Assembly: GCA_963921345.3 (NCBI GenBank)
Contig: CAWUFE020000002.1
Span: 992,001 to 1,056,000 of the forward strand
Direction of reading: 5' to 3'
DNA: 64,000 nt
Source of the DNA: Hoeflea_A sp963921345
Lineage (GTDB): Bacteria; Pseudomonadota; Alphaproteobacteria; Rhizobiales; Rhizobiaceae
The notes below the pieces were generated by a model, which was not told the origin of the DNA, did no database searches, and saw only the letters and a program-made list of their open reading frames with translations. The position numbers and the translations under genes are program-made. The first letter of the stretch is position 1. The number at the start of each line of letters is the position of its first letter. This document shows, piece after piece, positions 44,311-53,294 of the stretch.

Positions 44311-45105
44311 TTAGGTTCGGCCAACAGCCAGGCGGTTCTCCAGATAGGTGACGAACCCCGAAAGAATGACTGTGACAACCATGTAAACCGCCGCAATCGT
44401 GAACCAGATCTCGAAGCTCATATACGTATCGGAGATGATGTTGCGTCCGATCGTCGTGAGTTCGACAACGGCAATGACACTGACAATGGCGGAATTCTTG
44501 ATCATGTGGATGGCTTCGCCGGTAAGCGGCGGCAGCATCAGCCGCACGGCCTGCGGCAGCACGACGAAGCGGTAGGTCTCGTATTGCGTCAGCCCCACGG
44601 TCTGGGCCGCCTCCCACTGTCCCCTGGCGACGGCGACGATCCCCGCTCGAAAGACTTCCGAAATCTGCGCCGACTGGAACAGCGCCAGACACAGCACGCT
44701 GGCGACGAACCGGTCGAGCCCGAAGATCGGCCCGAGAACGTAGTAACAGAGATAAAGCAGTACCAGCAGCGGCAGGTTGCGGATCAGTTCGATGAAGACG
44801 TTGGAAAAGGCCCGGCCGACGATCAGGTTGGACAGTCGCAGGCTGGCGATCACCCCGCCCATCAGGATCGAGATGACGAAGGACAGCGACGCGATGACGA
44901 TGGTGCCGACAAGCCCGCGCGGAATATCGCCCCAGCTGAAACCGTGGGTGTCGACCTTGTAGAAGAACTGCGGTACGCGGTACCACTGCCAATTGTAGCC
45001 GATGCTCTGTGCACCCGCATAGGAGGCGTAGATGATGAGCCCCATGATGATCACGTAGAGCCCGAATGACGCCGGCACCGAGGACGTGAGCGAGCGTAGC
45101 GTCAT
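44311..45105 (-). CDS. ABC transporter permease, polar amino acid type (partner)
   Basis: 264 residues from the ATG at 45105, with GGAAGAAG upstream (an in-frame ATG at 45138 lies in the divergent promoter). Five or six hydrophobic helices, an EAAQTVGLTQYETYRFVVLPQAVRLMLPPLTGEAIHMIKNSA loop, and the RNLPLLVLLYLCYYV pattern of HisQ/GlnP-class permeases. First gene of the minus-strand uptake operon; forms a heterodimer with the permease at 42522. Confidence 0.88.
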   Translation of the reverse strand: MTLRSLTSSVPASFGLYVIIMGLIIYASYAGAQSIGYNWQWYRVPQFFYKVDTHGFSWGDIPRGLVGTIVIASLSFVISILMGGVIASLRLSNLIVGRAFSNVFIELIRNLPLLVLLYLCYYVLGPIFGLDRFVASVLCLALFQSAQISEVFRAGIVAVARGQWEAAQTVGLTQYETYRFVVLPQAVRLMLPPLTGEAIHMIKNSAIVSVIAVVELTTIGRNIISDTYMSFEIWFTIAAVYMVVTVILSGFVTYLENRLAVGRT

Positions 45106-45432
45106 GGTCTTCTTCCGCTCAGGCTGCACATGGATCATCTACCCCAATCATGGTCTTGGCGGCACTGGCACAGGGAGATTTTCGAGGTCGAATAGGCCTG
45201 AATTTCCCCCATATTATGTATGCACAAATATGCCCTGCTGTCACGCAAATAATGGCCGATTCGCGTCTTTTTTTGAGTCATTCCAACCCTTTGACCGCGG
45301 GTTTTGGCTCCCACTGCCGCGATCGGCTGAAATTCGCCCCGCACAGGCGGATTTTTCCGCTGAAATCGGCTCGCGGCGATGATTGTCGGGGGCGCATTTC
45401 TATCCGACCTGCGATCCGTTAAGCTCTTGCCC
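45106..45432. promoter_or_regulatory. Divergent control region with an HutC-like operator
   Basis: A 327-bp spacer between the minus-strand uptake operon and the plus-strand XRE-cupin gene; no gene inside. TGTATGCACA at 45217-45226 sits inside AT-rich arms (ATATT at 45211 and AATAT at 45227) and matches the TGTATGTACA site in front of the GntR regulator gene at 47422. It is probably the operator for that regulator and thus links uptake to the catabolic genes. No confident promoter boxes were fixed. Confidence 0.5.
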
Positions 45433-46032
45433 ATGGCCAACTCGAAAGACTCAAATGGCGGCTCGGCCGCCCTGGACGCGGTGATCGGAATTGCGGTCAA
45501 GAACGGCCGCACGAACACCGGCATGACGCTCAGCGAACTATCGCAGAAGTCCGGCGTATCGACCGCCATGATTTCCAAGATCGAACGCGGACAGGTTTCG
45601 GGGTCGATCGGAACGCTCAACGCGCTGGCCGAAGCCATGGGCGTGCCGATCATCAACTTCTTCGCCGAGACGATCGAGCATCGCGAGGTCTGTTATGTAC
45701 GCGCCGGCGAAGGCATCGCCGTCGAACGCTCCGGCAGCACCTACGGCCATGCCTATACGATGCTCGGCAAGGTCTCGTCGGGCCGAATCGAGTTCGAGAC
45801 TTTCCTGATCACCCTGGAGAAAACGGCCGCGGGCGAACCGCTGTTTCATCACAACGGCGTTGAGTTCATCCGCATGGAAAAAGGCTCCATGACCTACCGA
45901 TACGGCGACCGCACTTTCCTGCTGCGGCCCGGCGACAGCCTGACCTTCGAAACCGAAGCGCCGCACGGGCCGGTCTCGCTCGAAACCGACAGCGTCGAGT
46001 TTCTCACGGTGGTCGCCAAGCCAAAAAATTAG
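45433..46032 (+). CDS. XRE-family regulator with C-terminal cupin sensor
   Basis: 199 residues from the ATG at 45433. An N-terminal helix-turn-helix (NTGMTLSELSQKSGVSTAMISKIERGQVSGSIGTLNALAEAMGVPIINFF) is joined to a cupin barrel (PLFHHNGVEFIRMEKGSMTYRYGDRTFLLRPGDSLTFETEAPHGPVSL). This architecture usually senses small ligands and represses nearby catabolic or transport genes. It has the same length and layout as the protein at 51331, so the island has a pair of paralogous regulators. It lies divergent to the uptake operon and directly before the di-iron oxygenase genes. Confidence 0.9.
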   Translation: MANSKDSNGGSAALDAVIGIAVKNGRTNTGMTLSELSQKSGVSTAMISKIERGQVSGSIGTLNALAEAMGVPIINFFAETIEHREVCYVRAGEGIAVERSGSTYGHAYTMLGKVSSGRIEFETFLITLEKTAAGEPLFHHNGVEFIRMEKGSMTYRYGDRTFLLRPGDSLTFETEAPHGPVSLETDSVEFLTVVAKPKN

Positions 46033-46053
46033 GCCTGCCGACAATTTTACTCT

Positions 46054-46074
46054 TGTGAAAAATTTATCTTCACA
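46054..46074. promoter_or_regulatory. TGTGAA-N9-TTCACA inverted repeat before the di-iron oxygenase gene
   Basis: A perfect 6-bp inverted repeat with 9-nt AT-rich spacer, 45 bp before the desaturase-like start codon and right after the XRE-cupin stop. Typical operator layout for an XRE or GntR dimer. Confidence 0.45.
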
Positions 46075-46118
46075 GTAGATTTGCCGGCGACCAGAAACGG
46101 CCCGACAGGACGATTCCC

Positions 46119-47087
46119 ATGACCATGACAGTCGTTACGCCGATCACCCAGGCACTCGAGGACGGCACCATAACCCGACGTGAACTCAAGGCCTTCATGC
46201 AGCGCTCGAACGGGCCGGCCTTCCTGCGGCTGGCCGGCTGGATCGTCACCGTGCTGGCGACCGGATCGCTGGTTTGGCTGGCCATGGGAAGCTGGTGGCT
46301 GCTGCCGGCCATGTTCATCCATGGTATTGTTCTTGTTCATCATTTTTCCTTGCAACACGAATGTTGTCACTATACCGCGTTCAAGACGCGCTGGCTCAAC
46401 GACGTGGTCGGCAATATCTGCGGCTTCATCATTCTGCTGCCCAACCGGTTCTTTCGCTACGAACACTGCGACCATCACACCTACACCCAGCTCAAGGGCA
46501 AGGATCCGGAACTGATCGAGCTGCCGATTTCGCTGTGGAAATATCTCGCCTACATTTCGTCCGTTTCCTATTGGCGCACCAAGGCTGGCGAGTTCGGGCG
46601 TCATATTGTCGGCCGGCTGAGCGACGACGAGCAACGCTTCATACCCAAGGAAGAATACCAGACGATCTTCTGGGAAGCGCGCATCATGGCGCTTGGCTAT
46701 CTGGCCATTCTCGGCGCCTGCATCCTGTGGAACTGGTGGGCGCCGCTTTTCTACTGGTGGCTGCCGGTGCTGCTCGGCGAACCGGTCATGCGCGCCATCC
46801 GTCTGACCGAGCATGTCGGCCGTCCCAACATCTCCGACATGAAGGAAAACACCCGCACCAATCTGGTCACCTGGCCGATGCAGTTTCTGTGCTGGAACAT
46901 GAACTACCACGCCGAGCATCACTACGCCGCGTCGGTGCCGTTTTTTGCGCTTCCGAAACTGCACGAAAAGCTGAAAGACCACATCTTCATCGAAGAGCGC
47001 GGCTATCTCGGCGCCCATATCGACATCATTTCGCAGCTCACCGGCCGCAAACCGCGCAGCGATGCAGCGCAGGAGCCGGCCACGTGA
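46119..47087 (+). CDS. Membrane-bound di-iron fatty-acid desaturase-family hydroxylase/desaturase
   Basis: 322 residues with four or so transmembrane helices. The three histidine boxes of the membrane di-iron family are complete: H80-ECC-H84, H116-CD-HH120, and NYH264-AEHH268. A role as a lipid desaturase is possible, but it is followed, with GTGA overlap, by a Rieske ferredoxin, and is embedded in a transporter-regulator island. That fits a small-molecule monooxygenase (as for alkane, carnitine-like or aromatic side-chain oxidation) better. Electrons would come through the ferredoxin at 47084 and the reductase at 51994. Substrate unknown. Confidence 0.85.
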   Translation: MTMTVVTPITQALEDGTITRRELKAFMQRSNGPAFLRLAGWIVTVLATGSLVWLAMGSWWLLPAMFIHGIVLVHHFSLQHECCHYTAFKTRWLNDVVGNICGFIILLPNRFFRYEHCDHHTYTQLKGKDPELIELPISLWKYLAYISSVSYWRTKAGEFGRHIVGRLSDDEQRFIPKEEYQTIFWEARIMALGYLAILGACILWNWWAPLFYWWLPVLLGEPVMRAIRLTEHVGRPNISDMKENTRTNLVTWPMQFLCWNMNYHAEHHYAASVPFFALPKLHEKLKDHIFIEERGYLGAHIDIISQLTGRKPRSDAAQEPAT

Positions 47088-47401
47088 AGCGCGAAAAAAC
47101 CTGGCAAAGCGTGATCGCCGTCGCCGACCTGGAAAAGGGTGACGCCACCCCGGTCACATTCGGCAAGCGCGAGTTGGCCGTCTATGACACGGATGACGGA
47201 ATCACCGTCAGCTTCGCCCGCTGCACCCACGGCGCCGCCAATCTGTGCGACGGCTATTTCGACGGCATCCATATCGAGTGTCCCCTACACCAGGGCCTGT
47301 TCGATGCGCGCACCGGAGAGGCCCGCGCGGCCCCCGCCCGGGTGGCTCTCAAGATGATCGAATCGCGGGTCGAAGACGGCTTCGTGCAGATCTTCATCTG
47401 A
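47084..47401 (+). CDS. Rieske-type [2Fe-2S] ferredoxin
   Basis: 105 residues starting with the GTG that overlaps the desaturase stop (GTGA). The Rieske motif C-T-H-G...C-P-L-H is present (FARCTHGAANLCDGYFDG-IHIECPLHQGLFDARTGEA). Length and layout fit the small ferredoxin component of multicomponent oxygenases (as in NirD/BphF-like ferredoxins). Translational coupling with the membrane di-iron protein argues that it passes electrons to it. The likely upstream partner is the FAD reductase at 51994. Confidence 0.92.
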   Translation: MKREKTWQSVIAVADLEKGDATPVTFGKRELAVYDTDDGITVSFARCTHGAANLCDGYFDGIHIECPLHQGLFDARTGEARAAPARVALKMIESRVEDGFVQIFI

Positions 47402-47421
47402 TCGAAGTTCTCGGATTTTTA

Positions 47422-47431
47422 TGTATGTACA
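47422..47431. promoter_or_regulatory. Palindromic TGTATGTACA operator before the GntR/HutC-like regulator gene
   Basis: A perfectly symmetric TGTA-TG-TACA core (near-palindrome) flanked by TTTT and AAAA, about 85 bp before the regulator's ATG. HutC-family GntR repressors bind operators of this TGTA-N2-TACA form. A related site is at 45217. Confidence 0.6.
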
Positions 47432-47514
47432 AAATCGCTGGACGGTTGTCCCGGCGGACAAGCGATGTTAGGGACATTGGCAAGGTCTGCATCGGGAGAG
47501 CAGTTTTGCCGAAC

Positions 47515-48201
47515 ATGTCCTGGCAGGAAGTTCGCCATGAGGTTCTGAGGCGCATCGAAGCGCAGGAATGGCGCCGCGGCGAACTCATCCCCGGCGAGAT
47601 GGAGTTGGCGGAGCATTTTGGCTGCGCCAGGGTGACGGTCAACCGGGCCCTGCGCCAACTGTCCGATGAGGGATTCGTCACCCGCAAGCGCAAGGCCGGA
47701 ACACGGGTCGCGCTCAACCGGGTGCAAAAGGCGACGCTATCCATTCCGATCATTCGCGAAGAAGTGGAAGCGGCCGGAAAACTCTACGGCCACGAACTGA
47801 TCCGCAAGCAAATAGGCTCGCCGCCGGCGGCTTTTGCCGGCGAAACCGGCGTCGCCGGAAAGCGCAGTTGGCTGCATCTTCGGACCATGCACTATGCCGA
47901 TCGCAAACCCTATCTCTATGAAACCCGATGGGTGAACCTCGAGACGGTGCCGAAAATCTCGGACGTGGACTTTGCGATGATCAGCGCCAACGAATGGCTG
48001 GTCCAGAACATTCCGGTCACCGACAGCCGCTTCGCGTTTTCGGCGGCGACCCTGAAAAAGACCGAGGCCAAACTGCTCAGGGCCGGGGTCGGGGATGCGG
48101 CCTTGTGCGTCGAACGGGCGACGTGGAATTTGAAGGGTCCGATCACCTCGGTGCGGCAGACCTACCGGCCGGGGCACAAGTTTCAAACGGTCATCGGATA
48201 A
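47515..48201 (+). CDS. GntR-family (HutC subfamily) transcriptional regulator
   Basis: About 228 residues. Winged helix (WQEVRHEVLRRIEAQEWRRGELIPGEMELAEHFGCARVTVNRALRQLSDEGFVTRKRKAGTRVAL) plus a UTRA ligand domain with HutC-type residues (PYLYETRWVNLETVPKISDVDFAMISANEWLVQNIPVTDSRFAFSA... and ALCVERATWNLKGPITSVRQTYRPGHKFQTVIG). A TTG at 47506 has a better ribosome site (GGGAGAG, 5-nt spacing) than the ATG at 47515, so the protein may start three residues earlier. Probably represses this island through the TGTA-N2-TACA boxes. HutC itself senses urocanate; the ligand here is unknown. Confidence 0.88.
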   Translation: MSWQEVRHEVLRRIEAQEWRRGELIPGEMELAEHFGCARVTVNRALRQLSDEGFVTRKRKAGTRVALNRVQKATLSIPIIREEVEAAGKLYGHELIRKQIGSPPAAFAGETGVAGKRSWLHLRTMHYADRKPYLYETRWVNLETVPKISDVDFAMISANEWLVQNIPVTDSRFAFSAATLKKTEAKLLRAGVGDAALCVERATWNLKGPITSVRQTYRPGHKFQTVIG

Positions 48202-48229
48202 AAAAGCGGCCGATCGATTGACCGGCCGC
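48200..48229 (-). terminator. Intrinsic terminator for the minus-strand binding-protein gene
   Basis: On the minus strand a GC-rich stem (GCGGCCG / CGGCCGC, 7 bp, 10-nt loop) is followed by six T residues. Sits about 30 nt downstream of the stop of the binding-protein gene and directly behind the GntR gene on the other strand, so it separates the two converging transcripts. Confidence 0.8.
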
Positions 48230-48257
48230 CAGCTTGTCGGAGGATGGTTCGCAAAAG

Positions 48258-49031
48258 TCAGTCGGTCGAGAGCTTCCATTTGTCGGCCAGCTCGTCGAAC
48301 AGACCGCGCTCTTCCTTCAACTTGATCCAGGTGTTGACGTAGTTGATCCAGACGTAATCGTCCTGCGGCAGCAGCATGGCGATCGGCGTCGGTGCCTTCG
48401 GTGCCGAAACCGGGACGATCTTCATCTGCGGATATTTGGCGACCAGCTTGTTGGCTTCAACATTCGAGGTGATGTGCGCATCGGCGCGGCCGGCCAGAAC
48501 TTCCTGGAAATCGCGGGCCGGTGCTTCGACGATGCGGTGCTCTGCATCCGGGAAGAACTGCTTGACCTGCTTTTCCTGGGTGGTCCCGAGCGTCGCGGCA
48601 ACGCTGACGCCAGGCTTGTTGAGATCGCTCCAGTCCTTGTACTTGTCGGCGTTCTTCTCAAGGATCAGCGGCACGGTGGCCAACGAGAAATAGCTGTCCG
48701 AATAGCCGGCAACCTTGGCCCGGCTGGGCGACACGGAAGCGGATCCGGTGATGTGGTACTTGCCGGCAGTGACGCCGTTGACCAGGGTTTTCCAGTCGGT
48801 CGGCACAAATTCGACCTCGACGCCGAGATCGCTGGCAAGCGCGTTCATCACGTCGATATCGTAGCCGGTATAGGTGTTGGTCGCCGGGTCCTTCATCGTC
48901 ATCGGATTCCAGTCGCCGGTCGTGCCGACCTTCAGGACCCCAGTATCGAGGATTTCCTTGAGCGCCGACTGGGCATTCGCCTGCACCGCCATGAGGGCCA
49001 GCATCGCGAAAGCGGCAAAGATTCTCAGCAT
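48258..49031 (-). CDS. Second periplasmic amino-acid-type binding protein
   Basis: 257 residues from the ATG at 49031 with GGGAG and AGGA upstream. Signal peptide residues 1-20 (MLRIFAAFAMLALMAVQANA). The mature protein is a PBP fold (LKVGTTGDWNPMTMKDPATNTYTGYDIDVMNALASDLG, FVPTDWKTLVNGVTAGKYHITGSASVSPSRAKVAGYSDSYFSL). Divergent to the ATPase-permease pair at 49180-50674 and so very likely their binding protein. Transcription ends at the terminator at 48200. Unlike the binding protein at 43458 it shows no adjacent permease on its own strand. Confidence 0.88.
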   Translation of the reverse strand: MLRIFAAFAMLALMAVQANAQSALKEILDTGVLKVGTTGDWNPMTMKDPATNTYTGYDIDVMNALASDLGVEVEFVPTDWKTLVNGVTAGKYHITGSASVSPSRAKVAGYSDSYFSLATVPLILEKNADKYKDWSDLNKPGVSVAATLGTTQEKQVKQFFPDAEHRIVEAPARDFQEVLAGRADAHITSNVEANKLVAKYPQMKIVPVSAPKAPTPIAMLLPQDDYVWINYVNTWIKLKEERGLFDELADKWKLSTD

Positions 49032-49116
49032 GTCCTGTGCTCCCACCATTATCGTTGTTGATCCCACGATACGCCTGGCTTAAAAAAATTGCAAGAAGAT
49101 AATTAAGTTGCATGAC

Positions 49117-49130
49117 ACACAATCTTGTGT
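49117..49130. promoter_or_regulatory. ACACAA-TC-TTGTGT palindrome in the divergent transporter promoter
   Basis: Perfect 6-bp arms with a 2-bp centre, located in the 148-bp spacer between divergent binding-protein and ATPase genes. Typical operator symmetry; the binding protein could be either XRE-cupin regulator. Confidence 0.5.
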
Positions 49131-49179
49131 TTTCCTGAAAAGAAAATATCGACAGACGGCCTGGCAGGGGAACGAAACC

Positions 49180-49932
<753 letters not shown>

Positions 49933-49933
49933 C

Positions 49934-50674
49934 ATGATCCGCGGGTTCATCATCCTGGCGACCGGTTTGCTGCTTTCGGGCTGCTCGGCCGACTGGGGCT
50001 GGTATGTCGTCGATCCGTCGACGGATACGGGATTCAACAATCTCTGGTTCCTTCTGAGCGGCATGGACTACACCATCCGCCTGTCGGTCACCGCCATCAT
50101 CATATCGATGGTCGTCGGCCTAGTGGTCGCCCTGCCCGGCCTGTCCGAAAACCCGGCGCTGCGGCGCATCAACCGGCTCTATGTGGAGATCGTGCGAGCC
50201 GTCCCGATCCTGGTGCTGATCCTGTGGGTCTATTACGGCCTGCCGCAGATGACCGGCCTCGCGATCGGCGTGTTCTGGGCCGGCGTTATTGCGCTGGCGC
50301 TTTCCGACAGCGCCTTTCAGGCGGAGATTTTCCGTGCCGGCATCCAGTCCATCGGCCGCGGCCAGTACGAGGCGGCACATTCGATTTCGCTCAACTATTT
50401 CGACACCATGCGCTTCGTCATTTTGCCGCAGGCGATCCGGCGCATTCTTCCGGCCCTCGGCAACCAGCTGGTGTATATGCTGAAAATGTCGTCGCTGGTG
50501 TCGGTAATCGGCATGGGAGAACTGACCCGCAAGGCCAATGAACTGGTGGTCTCGGAATACCGTCCGCTGGAGATCTACACGATCCTGGTGCTGGAATATC
50601 TGGTGCTGATCCTCGTGGTCTCCGCCGGCGTGCGCTGGCTGGAACGGCGCATGCAGGCCGCCGAGCACCGCTGA
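49934..50674 (+). CDS. ABC transporter permease, polar amino acid type, with unusual lipobox-like N-terminus
   Basis: 246 residues. The start follows the ATPase gene by one base. The permease core has the EAAHSISLNYFDTMRFVILPQAIRRILPALGNQLVYMLKMSS loop and five hydrophobic helices. The first ~25 residues (RGFIILATGLLLSGCSADWGWYV) look like a lipoprotein signal with a lipobox LLSGC, which is uncommon for a permease and may just be a transmembrane helix. Unlike the first uptake cluster it is a single permease, so it probably works as a homodimer. Confidence 0.88.
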   Translation: MIRGFIILATGLLLSGCSADWGWYVVDPSTDTGFNNLWFLLSGMDYTIRLSVTAIIISMVVGLVVALPGLSENPALRRINRLYVEIVRAVPILVLILWVYYGLPQMTGLAIGVFWAGVIALALSDSAFQAEIFRAGIQSIGRGQYEAAHSISLNYFDTMRFVILPQAIRRILPALGNQLVYMLKMSSLVSVIGMGELTRKANELVVSEYRPLEIYTILVLEYLVLILVVSAGVRWLERRMQAAEHR

Positions 50675-50707
50675 CATGAGAACCGTAAATCAAGTGATGG
50701 AGTTGCA

Positions 50708-51301
50708 ATGAGTGCCTGGATCAGGATGGTCCCCGACGCAGAAGCCGGGCGGGAGCTGCAGGAAGCCCTGGAGCTGGCGCGCACGCCGCACGGGACCGTC
50801 GACAATGTGATGCGGGTGCACTCGCTTCGTCCGAGCACCATGAAGGGGCATGTCGCAATCTACCGCGCCGCCCTGCACGACGACGCCAACACCCTGCCCG
50901 GCTGGCTGCAGGAGACCATCAGCTCCTATGTCTCGGTCCTCAACGACTGTCCCTACTCCTATGCCAATCATTGGGCCAACGCGCGCCATCTGATCGGCGA
51001 CGATCGCCGCGCCGACGCCATCGAGGCGGCGCTGCGCGCTCGTCGGCCCCAGGACGCGCTCGACGGGCGGGACCTGGCGCTCATGCGCTACGCGGAAAAG
51101 CTGACGACCGAACCCGGCCGGATGGACAAATCCGATGTGGACAGCCTGCGCGAAGCCGGCGTCGACGACGGCGAAATCCTCGAAGCCAACCAGATTGTCT
51201 GCTATTTCAACTATGCCAACCGTCTGCTCAACGGCCTCGGCGTCACCACGGAGGGAGACGTCATCGGCTACTACAGTCCGTCGGAGGCGAGCCACGGTTA
51301 A
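50708..51301 (+). CDS. AhpD/carboxymuconolactone-decarboxylase-family protein with CxxS motif
   Basis: 197 residues, ATG with GGAG upstream. An AhpD-like alpha-helical fold of the peroxidase-related group. The family motif Cys-X2-Cys...His appears as C81-P-Y-S84...H88, so the second redox Cys is replaced by Ser. That leaves a single reactive Cys and argues against classical disulphide peroxidase chemistry. Co-directional with and between transport and regulator genes of the catabolic island; may detoxify or act on an intermediate. Precise function unknown. Confidence 0.75.
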   Translation: MSAWIRMVPDAEAGRELQEALELARTPHGTVDNVMRVHSLRPSTMKGHVAIYRAALHDDANTLPGWLQETISSYVSVLNDCPYSYANHWANARHLIGDDRRADAIEAALRARRPQDALDGRDLALMRYAEKLTTEPGRMDKSDVDSLREAGVDDGEILEANQIVCYFNYANRLLNGLGVTTEGDVIGYYSPSEASHG

Positions 51302-51330
51302 CCGGCCGGAAGCGTTCGGCATCAGGAACG

Positions 51331-51930
51331 ATGAAGCAGGTGAAGCACAACAGGATTGAAGTCGACGCCGACAGAGCCATAGGTGTGGCGGTGCGCGATC
51401 TGCGAAGCAAGCGCGGCATGACGGCTCGGGAGCTGGCCCAGGGATCCGGCATTTCCGCCGCCATGATCAGCCGCATCGAAAGCGGGCAGGTGTCGCCCTC
51501 AATTTCGACCCTGCAGCAGCTCAGCAATGCCCTCAACGTGCCGCTGATCAACCTGTTTCGCGGCACCGCCGGCGGCCGCTGCGACTTCACCCACGTCAAG
51601 AGCGGCGAAGGCATCAAGTCGAAACGCATCTTCGACGGCCACGTGCACGATTATGTCAACCTCGCCCTGCATGCCCGCTGGGACATCCAGTTCGAGGCAC
51701 GCCAGGTCAAGCTGACGCGCCAGGAGGTCCGGCCGCCGGAATATATCGGCAGCGGCGTCGTATTCGTCTATATCCTGTCGGGAAGCGCGATCTACCAGTA
51801 TGGCGACCGCGAAGTGACGGTGGAGTCCGGCGACAGCCTTTGTCTTGACGCCGAAATGAACTACGGCTTCAAGAAACTTCTCACCGATGAGCTCGAAATG
51901 CTATCCGTGCAGGCGGAGCGTCGCAACTAG
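51331..51930 (+). CDS. Second XRE-cupin transcriptional regulator (paralogue of 45433)
   Basis: 199 residues from the ATG at 51331 (AGGAACG upstream). HTH segment RGMTARELAQGSGISAAMISRIESGQVSPSISTLQQLSNALNVPLINLF and cupin segment QEVRPPEYIGSGVVFVYILSGSAIYQYGDREVTVESGDSLCLDAE. Same size and architecture as the regulator at 45433. It lies 30 bp behind the AhpD-like gene and before the ferredoxin reductase gene. Probably one of two sensors for pathway substrate or intermediate. Confidence 0.9.
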   Translation: MKQVKHNRIEVDADRAIGVAVRDLRSKRGMTARELAQGSGISAAMISRIESGQVSPSISTLQQLSNALNVPLINLFRGTAGGRCDFTHVKSGEGIKSKRIFDGHVHDYVNLALHARWDIQFEARQVKLTRQEVRPPEYIGSGVVFVYILSGSAIYQYGDREVTVESGDSLCLDAEMNYGFKKLLTDELEMLSVQAERRN

Positions 51931-51993
51931 AAGAGACTGGGGCCGCGAATTCGGCTATCAGGACGATCAGGTCAAGGGAGGCAGACTGATCCG

Positions 51994-53202
51994 ATGCATC
52001 ATATCGTCGTTGTGGGTGCCGGCCAGGCGGGATGTTCGCTGGTCGCCAAACTGAGAGCGGAGGGCTGCGACAGCCGCATTACGCTGATCGGCAACGAAAC
52101 CGAACCGCCCTATCAGCGGCCGCCGCTGTCGAAGAAATATCTGACCGGCGAAATGACGCTTGAGCAGCTCTATCTGCGCCCGCCGGAATTCTACGAAGGC
52201 AACGACATCGAGCTGCTGACCGGCAAACACGTCTCGGCCATCGACCGCGCCAACCGGCAGGTCATGCTGGAGGACGGCCCGCTCGCCTATGACGAGCTGG
52301 TGCTGACCACCGGCAGCACGCCGCGCAGCCTGCCGGCATCGATCGGCGGCGATCTCGAGGGTGTCTATCTCGTCAGGGATCTCACCCACGTCGACACAAT
52401 GGCACCGGAATTCGTCGAAGGGCGCAAGGCTCTGATCGTCGGCGGCGGCTATATCGGCCTGGAGGCTGCGGCCGTCGCCGCCATGCGCGGCGCCGACGTC
52501 ACCCTGGTCGAGATGGCCGACCGCATCCTGCAGCGCGTCGCGGCGCCCGAAACGTCGGATTTCTTCCGCGATCTGCATGGCACCGCCGGCGTTCGCGTTA
52601 TCGAGGGCGTCGGCCTGTCGAGACTCACCGGCGACGGACGCGTCACCGGGGCACTCCTGAGCGACGGCAGCGAGCTGGAGGTCGATTTCGTCGTTGTCGG
52701 CGTCGGCATCGCCCCGACGACGCAGCTTGCCGAGGACGCCGGGCTCGACATCGACAACGGCATCAAGGTCGACGCCTACGGCCGCACCTCGGATGAGCAT
52801 ATCTGGGCGGCCGGCGACTGCACGTCCTTTCCCTATCGCGGCGGGCGTATCCGCCTGGAAAGCGTGCCCAACGCGATCCACCAGGCCGAAACCGTCGCCG
52901 GCAACCTGCTGGGCGCCAATGAGGAATATGTGGCGACGCCCTGGTTCTGGTCGGATCAGTTCGAGACCAAGCTGCAGATCGCCGGTCTCAGCACCGGCTA
53001 CAACCGCATCGTCACGCGGCCGGGCAAACGCGAGGGTGCTGTGTCGCACTGGTACTATCGCGACGACGAACTGCTCGCCGTCGACGCGATGAACGATCCA
53101 CAGGCCTACATGGTCGGCAAGCGGTTGATCGAAAACGGAAAATCGCCGGATGCAGCTGTCATCGCCGACCCGGAAGGCAACCTGAAGTCGCTGCTGCGTT
53201 AG
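51994..53202 (+). CDS. FAD-dependent ferredoxin reductase (rhodocoxin/putidaredoxin-reductase type)
   Basis: 402 residues. N-terminal FAD Rossmann motif VVVGAGQAGCSLVAKL, NAD(P) motif ALIVGGGYIGLEAAAVAA, the FAD-binding GD motif HIWAAGDCTSF, and the family substrate-site segment EPPYQRPPLSKKYL. Transfers electrons from NAD(P)H to the [2Fe-2S] ferredoxin. It can complete an electron chain with the Rieske ferredoxin at 47084, feeding the di-iron oxygenase and perhaps the VanA-like oxygenase. Confidence 0.93.
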   Translation: MHHIVVVGAGQAGCSLVAKLRAEGCDSRITLIGNETEPPYQRPPLSKKYLTGEMTLEQLYLRPPEFYEGNDIELLTGKHVSAIDRANRQVMLEDGPLAYDELVLTTGSTPRSLPASIGGDLEGVYLVRDLTHVDTMAPEFVEGRKALIVGGGYIGLEAAAVAAMRGADVTLVEMADRILQRVAAPETSDFFRDLHGTAGVRVIEGVGLSRLTGDGRVTGALLSDGSELEVDFVVVGVGIAPTTQLAEDAGLDIDNGIKVDAYGRTSDEHIWAAGDCTSFPYRGGRIRLESVPNAIHQAETVAGNLLGANEEYVATPWFWSDQFETKLQIAGLSTGYNRIVTRPGKREGAVSHWYYRDDELLAVDAMNDPQAYMVGKRLIENGKSPDAAVIADPEGNLKSLLR

Positions 53203-53294
53203 GTCATTAGAAGAGCTTATTCCAGCCTTTACGCAAACGCGATGGAAGCAGCCACGGCGCCTCCCTAAAGTGCCGCCGATTTGACGAGGTGAAC

